From Tidjanibacter sp. (GTDB lineage: Bacteria > Bacteroidota > Bacteroidia > Bacteroidales > Rikenellaceae), in contig JAGBTK010000009.1 of the NCBI GenBank assembly GCA_017631375.1, positions 18,522 to 82,521 on the forward strand: a stretch of DNA of 64,000 nt. Direction: 5' to 3'. Shown here piece by piece: positions 60,286 through 64,000 of the stretch. A program made the position numbers and the translations under genes. The first letter of the stretch is position 1, and each line of letters begins with the position of its first letter. Under the pieces are notes generated by a model, which worked only from the letters and a program-made list of their open reading frames with translations, searched no databases and was not told where the DNA came from.

Positions 60286-61020
60286 ATGATCTACTTCGCC
60301 TCCGATATGCATCTCGGTAACGGCTCTCCCGAAGAGAGCCGCGAGAGGGAGCGACGTGTGGTGGAGTGGCTTCAGTCGATAGCCTCCGATGCCACCGAAC
60401 TATTTCTGGTGGGCGATATCTTCGATTTTTGGTATGAGTACAAGCGAGTTGTCCCTCGTGGCTTTGTCCGCGTGCTGGGGGCTCTGGCTGCGCTTGCCGA
60501 CAAGGGTGTGAAAATTCACTACTTTGCCGGAAACCACGATATGTGGCTCAGAGATTATTTTGCGCAGGAGCTCGGTGCGACCATCTATCATCGTGGCGAG
60601 ATCTTCGAGCGTTGCGGCAAACGCCTTTGGGTGGAGCACGGCGACCTTGTATATAATAATTACCTTCGCAGTTCGAGGATGCTGAGTGGCTTTTTCCGCA
60701 GTCGTGTGGCACGTTGGCTCTTCACCAACCTTATCCATCCGAATTGGGCTATGGGCTTCGGTCTGTCGTGGGCGGGCCACAGCCGTAAGAGCAAGGAGAT
60801 TGCCCACCCCTTCCGTGGCGAGGGCGACTTCCTGGTGCAGTTCGCACGCCAGCACTCGGCAACCGCAGAGGCGGCCGACCTCTACATCTTCGGTCACAGC
60901 CACTGCGCTGAGGACTACCCGATAGGCAATGGCCGCAGGACAATTATGCTCGGTCACTGGTTCGGTATGAGCCCGTGGGCGACACTCGACGAGCAGGGTA
61001 ATATCACACTCCATAAATAA
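60286..61020 (+). CDS. lpxH: UDP-2,3-diacylglucosamine diphosphatase
   Basis: A 244-residue calcineurin-like metallophosphoesterase of lipid A synthesis, releasing UMP to form lipid X. Metal-site motifs in order are SDMHLG (6-11), [22 protein letters not shown], and [10 protein letters not shown] near the C-terminus. It acts at the inner face of the membrane. It lies 8 nt before thyA, so the two are co-transcribed. Confidence 0.9.
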   Translation: MIYFASDMHLGNGSPEESRERERRVVEWLQSIASDATELFLVGDIFDFWYEYKRVVPRGFVRVLGALAALADKGVKIHYFAGNHDMWLRDYFAQELGATIYHRGEIFERCGKRLWVEHGDLVYNNYLRSSRMLSGFFRSRVARWLFTNLIHPNWAMGFGLSWAGHSRKSKEIAHPFRGEGDFLVQFARQHSATAEAADLYIFGHSHCAEDYPIGNGRRTIMLGHWFGMSPWATLDEQGNITLHK

Positions 61021-61028
61021 CTACTCCG

Positions 61029-61928
61029 ATGAAACAATATCACGACCTGCTACGCAGAATCCTTGACGAAGGTGTGGTCAAGAGCGACCGCACAGGCACA
61101 GGCACCAAGAGCATTTTTGGCCACCAGATGCGCTTCGACCTGAGCGAGGGATTTCCCCTGCTCACCACCAAGAAGGTATTCCTCAAAGGGGTTATCCACG
61201 AGCTGTTGTGGTTTCTGAGGGGTGACACCAACATCAAGTATCTGGTGGAGAACGGAGTGCATATCTGGGATAACGATGCTATGCGCCACTACAACACGAT
61301 GGCTACCGCACAGGGACTTCCCGCACTCTCGCGCGAGGAGTTCGTGGAGCGTGTGTTGAGTGGCGAGGAGTGCCCCATAGAGGGCTACCGCTATGGCGAC
61401 CTTGGCGATGTTTATGGCAGCCAGTGGCGCAGCTGGCCCGCACCCAATGGCAAGAGTATCGACCAGATAAAAAATGTGGTGGAGATGATAAAGAAGAATC
61501 CCGACTCGCGCCGTATGATCGTCTCGGCCTGGAATGTGGCGGAGATTGAGGATATGGCCTTGCCACCCTGCCATGTGCTGTTTCAGTTCTATGTTGCCGA
61601 GGGCAAACTCTCGTGCCAGCTCTACCAGCGTAGCGCAGACACCTTCCTCGGTGTGCCCTTTAATATTGCCTCCTACGCACTGCTCACTATGATGATTGCC
61701 CGAGAGTGCGGTCTGAAGGCAGGCGAGTTTATCCACACCACGGGCGATACCCACCTCTACCTCAACCACTTAGAGCAAGCTGAGGAACAACTCTCACGCG
61801 AGCCTCGTCCCTTGCCCAAGATGCTTCTTGCCGAGGGCGTGAAGAGCCTCTTCGACTATAAGTACGAGGATTTCACCCTGACCGAATACGACCCCTGGCC
61901 TGCTATTAAGGCACCAATGTCGTTCTAA
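61029..61928 (+). CDS. thyA: Thymidylate synthase
   Basis: A 299-residue enzyme making dTMP from dUMP with methylene-THF as carbon donor and reductant. It has [19 protein letters not shown] near the N-terminus, [42 protein letters not shown] with the catalytic Cys, and DTHLYLNH. It is about 35 residues longer than the E. coli enzyme owing to an insertion near 100-120 ([13 protein letters not shown]), seen in other long-form ThyA. Its dihydrofolate product needs FolA, encoded 1.3 kb downstream beyond the Fic gene. Confidence 0.96.
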   Translation: MKQYHDLLRRILDEGVVKSDRTGTGTKSIFGHQMRFDLSEGFPLLTTKKVFLKGVIHELLWFLRGDTNIKYLVENGVHIWDNDAMRHYNTMATAQGLPALSREEFVERVLSGEECPIEGYRYGDLGDVYGSQWRSWPAPNGKSIDQIKNVVEMIKKNPDSRRMIVSAWNVAEIEDMALPPCHVLFQFYVAEGKLSCQLYQRSADTFLGVPFNIASYALLTMMIARECGLKAGEFIHTTGDTHLYLNHLEQAEEQLSREPRPLPKMLLAEGVKSLFDYKYEDFTLTEYDPWPAIKAPMSF

Positions 61929-62056
61929 GAGAGTATATAAAGGCGAACTTCTGCGTTATGCTCGGCTCGGCAGCACTCATTTACGCTTAGTAAACATCGC
62001 TTGTCTTGCCCTTCGCAGGCCTTGAATTTCATCCTTTATATCCACTCTAAAAAATA
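61927..62056. repeat. Long imperfect inverted repeat after thyA
   Basis: It starts in the thyA stop codon. The left arm gagtatataaaggcgaac... pairs with the right arm complement ...catcctttatatccactc around tttacgcttagtaaa, the same centre as in the 32012-32131 element. Arms are about 58 nt with mismatches. Confidence 0.8.
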
Positions 62057-62057
62057 G

Positions 62058-62087
62058 CGGAGTTGGCTTTATACCAACTCCGTTTTT
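62058..62087 (+). terminator. Terminator after thyA
   Basis: A 9-bp perfect stem (cggagttgg / ccaactccg) followed by five T, directly after the inverted repeat. Confidence 0.85.
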
Positions 62088-62099
62088 ATTGCCCTATTT

Positions 62100-62117
62100 C
62101 TTGCCGATATCGGCAAG
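62100..62117. promoter_or_regulatory. Operator-like palindrome 1 (CTTGCCGAT/ATCGGCAAG)
   Basis: An 18-bp perfect palindrome upstream of the Fic gene promoter. Its centre is 52 bp from that of site 2. Confidence 0.75.
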
Positions 62118-62147
62118 TTTTCGCTTGATTTTGCCCAAAAAGCCTCC

Positions 62148-62173
62148 ATTTCTTGCCGATATCGGCAAGAAAT
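62148..62173. promoter_or_regulatory. Operator-like palindrome 2, perfect over 26 bp
   Basis: The same 18-bp core as site 1 (62152-62169), extended by matching flanks ATTT/AAAT. It covers the region where the -33 element of the Fic promoter should lie, so binding would be expected to repress. Confidence 0.8.
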
Positions 62174-62175
62174 CT

Positions 62176-62183
62176 TATATTTG
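62176..62183 (+). promoter_or_regulatory. -7 box TATATTTG of the Fic gene
   Basis: A TAnnTTTG match 3 nt after palindrome 2. The inferred start is near 62190, about 35 nt before the ATG. Confidence 0.6.
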
Positions 62184-62204
62184 TACACAAAATATGGCAA
62201 ATAA

Positions 62205-62216
62205 CTTGCCGATATC
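62205..62216. promoter_or_regulatory. Operator-like half-site 3 (CTTGCCGATATC)
   Basis: The left half plus centre of the same motif, in the 5' UTR 9 nt before the Fic ATG. Its centre of symmetry is 53 bp from site 2. Confidence 0.6.
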
Positions 62217-62224
62217 AATAAAAC

Positions 62225-63112
62225 ATGGATTATATTTCAGTTACAGAGTTTGCCGAGAAGTTTGGCATTTCGGAGCGTACAGCGCGTAACTATTGCGCTA
62301 CGGGCAAGATTGAGGGGGCAGCCCTGATAGGTAAAACGTGGAGCATTCCTGCCGATGCACCCCTGCCGAGTCGCAAATCTCGACAGCGCACAACAATGCC
62401 TCTGCTTGCCGCTTTACGCCGCGAGAGGGAGGTCGGGATGAAAGGTAGTATCTATCACCGCACGCAGATAGACCTTACCTACAACTCCAACCACATTGAG
62501 GGCAGTCGATTGACACACGACCAAACACGTTTCATATACGAAACTAACACTATTGGTGTCGAAGGGGAGTCCCTGCGGATAGATGACATTATCGAAACCA
62601 CAAACCACTTCCGATGTATTGATATGGTGATTGACCGAGCGGAGGAACGCTTAACCGAAAATTTGGTTAAGGAGTTACATCTACGATTGAAAGCAGGCAC
62701 TTCCGATAGTTTGAAGTCTTGGTTTAGGGTTGGCGAGTATAAACATCTACCTAATGAGGTTGGTGGCAACGAAACCACCCCTCCTGAGAATGTACACCGA
62801 GCAATGCGCGATTTGTTGCGAGAGTATAACGCAATAAAACATAAAAGTTTTGAGGATATACTCGACCTCCACTACCGTTTTGAGATGATACACCCCTTCC
62901 AAGATGGTAACGGCAGAGTCGGTAGGCTGGTAATGTTCAAAGAGTGTCTTGCAAATGGCATTGTCCCATTTATTATCACCGATGAGCTGAAAATGTTCTA
63001 CTATCGTGGCCTGCGCGAGTGGCCACGAGTGAAAGAATATCTGCGTGACACCTGCCTAACAGCGCAAGATAACTTTAAACTACTGCTCGATTACTTCAAG
63101 ATTTCATATTAA
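62225..63112 (+). CDS. Fic family protein with N-terminal helix-turn-helix
   Basis: A 295-residue protein. Residues 1-45 form a MerR/excisionase-like HTH (YISVTEFAEKFGISERTARNYCATGKIEG ... LIGKTWSIP). The Fic domain follows: the inhibitory motif S88-NHI-E92-G (class II layout, N-terminal) and the catalytic loop H223-PFQDGNGRVGR234, complete for AMP transfer. It probably AMPylates a protein target; the target is unknown. The HTH and the operator-like palindromes in front of the gene suggest autoregulation. No antitoxin gene is adjacent. Codon use is less GC-rich than its neighbours, hinting at later acquisition. Confidence 0.88.
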   Translation: MDYISVTEFAEKFGISERTARNYCATGKIEGAALIGKTWSIPADAPLPSRKSRQRTTMPLLAALRREREVGMKGSIYHRTQIDLTYNSNHIEGSRLTHDQTRFIYETNTIGVEGESLRIDDIIETTNHFRCIDMVIDRAEERLTENLVKELHLRLKAGTSDSLKSWFRVGEYKHLPNEVGGNETTPPENVHRAMRDLLREYNAIKHKSFEDILDLHYRFEMIHPFQDGNGRVGRLVMFKECLANGIVPFIITDELKMFYYRGLREWPRVKEYLRDTCLTAQDNFKLLLDYFKISY

Positions 63113-63125
63113 TAACAATTGACGA

Positions 63126-63156
63126 TTTGCAAATATCCAAGCGTTGCGTAACTTTG
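63126..63156 (+). promoter_or_regulatory. Promoter of folA (TTTG-N19-TAACTTTG)
   Basis: TTTG at 63126-63129 and TAACTTTG at 63149-63156 with 19 nt between, a full consensus. The start is near 63163, 23 nt before the ATG. Confidence 0.75.
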
Positions 63157-63185
63157 CAGAGAGTAGAAATTAACCGAACAACAAT

Positions 63186-63665
63186 ATGATTAGCATAATA
63201 GTTGCCATTGCGAGCAATAATACGATAGGCTCGGCGAACTCGATGCCGTGGCACCTGCCAGAGGATTTCCGCCACTTCAAGCAGGTGACGATGGGCAAGG
63301 CGGTGATTATGGGACGCAAGACCTACGAGTCGATAGGCCGACCCCTGCCCGGCAGACGCAACATCGTCATCACACGCAACACCGCGCTCCGCATCGAGGG
63401 ATGCGAGATGGCCTCCTCACTCGACGAGGCGATAGCCCTCTGCAACCCCGCGGAGGAGAACTTCATCATCGGCGGTGGCGAGATCTACCGCCAGGCAATG
63501 CCCCTGGCCGACAAGCTCTACATCACCCACATCGCCGCCGAGTTCGAGGGCGACACCCGCTTCCCCACCATCGGCCCCGAGTGGCAGGAGATAGCCCGCG
63601 AGGAGTTCCCCTGCGGCGAGAAGTTCCCCCACCCCTTCGCCTTTGTGGACTATGTGAGAGAGTAG
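63186..63665 (+). CDS. folA: Dihydrofolate reductase
   Basis: A 159-residue NADPH-dependent enzyme regenerating THF from the DHF produced by ThyA. It has ISIIVAIASNNTIG, the substrate-binding NSMPWHLPEDFRHFK with the acidic E26, MGRKTYESIGRPLPGR, and the NADPH motif IIGGGEIYRQAM. Length is standard. It has its own promoter and is separated from thyA by the Fic gene. Confidence 0.96.
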   Translation: MISIIVAIASNNTIGSANSMPWHLPEDFRHFKQVTMGKAVIMGRKTYESIGRPLPGRRNIVITRNTALRIEGCEMASSLDEAIALCNPAEENFIIGGGEIYRQAMPLADKLYITHIAAEFEGDTRFPTIGPEWQEIAREEFPCGEKFPHPFAFVDYVRE

Positions 63666-63722
63666 TTTTTTCTGTTTGTTTCGCCCCTTTTTTTTGTAAA
63701 AAGAGGTCAATTACAATGAAAA

Positions 63723-63754
63723 TTTGCGGGAGAAGAAAATTTGTATTATATTTG
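63723..63754 (+). promoter_or_regulatory. Promoter of tRNA-fMet (TTTG-N20-TATATTTG)
   Basis: TTTG (63723-63726) and TATATTTG (63747-63754) with 20 nt between. The start is near 63761, about 39 nt before the tRNA. Confidence 0.7.
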
Positions 63755-63799
63755 CACCGCAATTCAGCGATAACATACCCTCAGGGGTTAGAGATACAT

Positions 63800-63872
<73 letters not shown>

Positions 63873-63876
63873 CTTA

Positions 63877-63909
63877 GTGGAAAAATCGAGAGATTTTTCC
63901 ACTTTTTTT
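63877..63909 (+). terminator. Terminator of tRNA-fMet
   Basis: An 11-bp perfect stem (gtggaaaaatc / gatttttccac) followed by seven T, 4 nt after the tRNA. Confidence 0.85.
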
Positions 63910-63940
63910 ATGGGCAATAGCACTTTCAGTGCTTTGGTCG

Positions 63941-63987
63941 TGTGAGAGTGAATCCTAGTGTGCGAGCACCCTAAATCCACTCTCACA
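63941..63987. repeat. Inverted repeat at the window end
   Basis: tgtgagagtg (63941-63950) and cactctcaca (63978-63987) form a perfect 10-bp stem with a 27-nt loop. No gene is visible in 63910-64000. Confidence 0.5.
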
Positions 63988-64000
63988 ATCCCAAGTGCGA

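Noticed and set aside
62225-63112. Fic gene as a classic Fic/antitoxin pair
   Set aside because: No small antitoxin ORF is adjacent, and the inhibitory motif (SNHIEG) is within the protein itself.

Overview
The window is a stretch of a Bacteroidales chromosome, most likely Rikenellaceae/Alistipes-like; that placement is inferred from gene content and a GC-rich coding style, not from a search. Supporting signs are many promoters of the Bacteroidetes type (TTTG, about 19-20 nt, TAnnTTTG), near-absence of Shine-Dalgarno sequences, and Bacteroidetes-typical families (DUF4290, DUF4301, DUF5723, NigD-like lipoprotein, SUI1/YciH, an ECF sigma gene overlapping a membrane/barrel protein). No phage, insertion sequence, CRISPR array or rRNA was seen.

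Layout. 1-10.4 kb: 3' end of a DUF4301 gene, a NagD-like HAD phosphatase, an AraC regulator, tRNA-Leu(UAG), asd, a class A PBP, and a SUI1 gene in operon with a large HEXXH/propeller/barrel surface protein. 10.4-16.9 kb: pyrimidine genes pyrC-pyrK-pyrD, pyrF-pyrE and pyrB, preceded by a leader ORF whose stop codon lies inside a terminator. 16.9-32 kb: a probable 6S-like RNA, then purE-L-F-M-N-H-D, folD, purB, purA and a DUF4435 gene. Together these two blocks carry most of the de novo nucleotide pathways; carAB, purC and purK are not in the window. 32-43 kb: AraC regulator, apt, rpiB, an ECF sigma factor with its membrane partner and a NigD-like lipoprotein, a glycosyltransferase, a phosphodiesterase lipoprotein, a TonB-dependent receptor and pfkA. 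43-50 kb, minus strand: trxB followed by a tight four-gene glycan-modification set (LuxE-like, FrhB-like, pyruvyl transferase, GT2), and uvrC. 50-64 kb: a lipoprotein/DUF5723 pair, efp, a repeat-rich gap with tRNA-Ser(UGA), a hotdog thioesterase, DUF1893/ECF S-component/DUF362, an HTH-less sigma-54 activator, DUF4290, a cysteine-less thioredoxin-fold lipoprotein, lpxH, thyA, a self-operator-bearing Fic gene, folA and tRNA-fMet.

The intergenic DNA is unusual. About 100-125 bp imperfect inverted repeats begin at or within a few bases of the stop codons of purH, pyrE, the DUF4435 gene, pfkA, efp and thyA, and a related start follows pyrD. Two 106-bp direct repeats flank pyrF-pyrE. The clearest regulatory finds are three CTTGCCGATATC operator-like sites spaced 52-53 bp apart in front of the HTH-Fic gene, and the pyrC leader/terminator. 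All functions are assigned by reading motifs; no database search was run.
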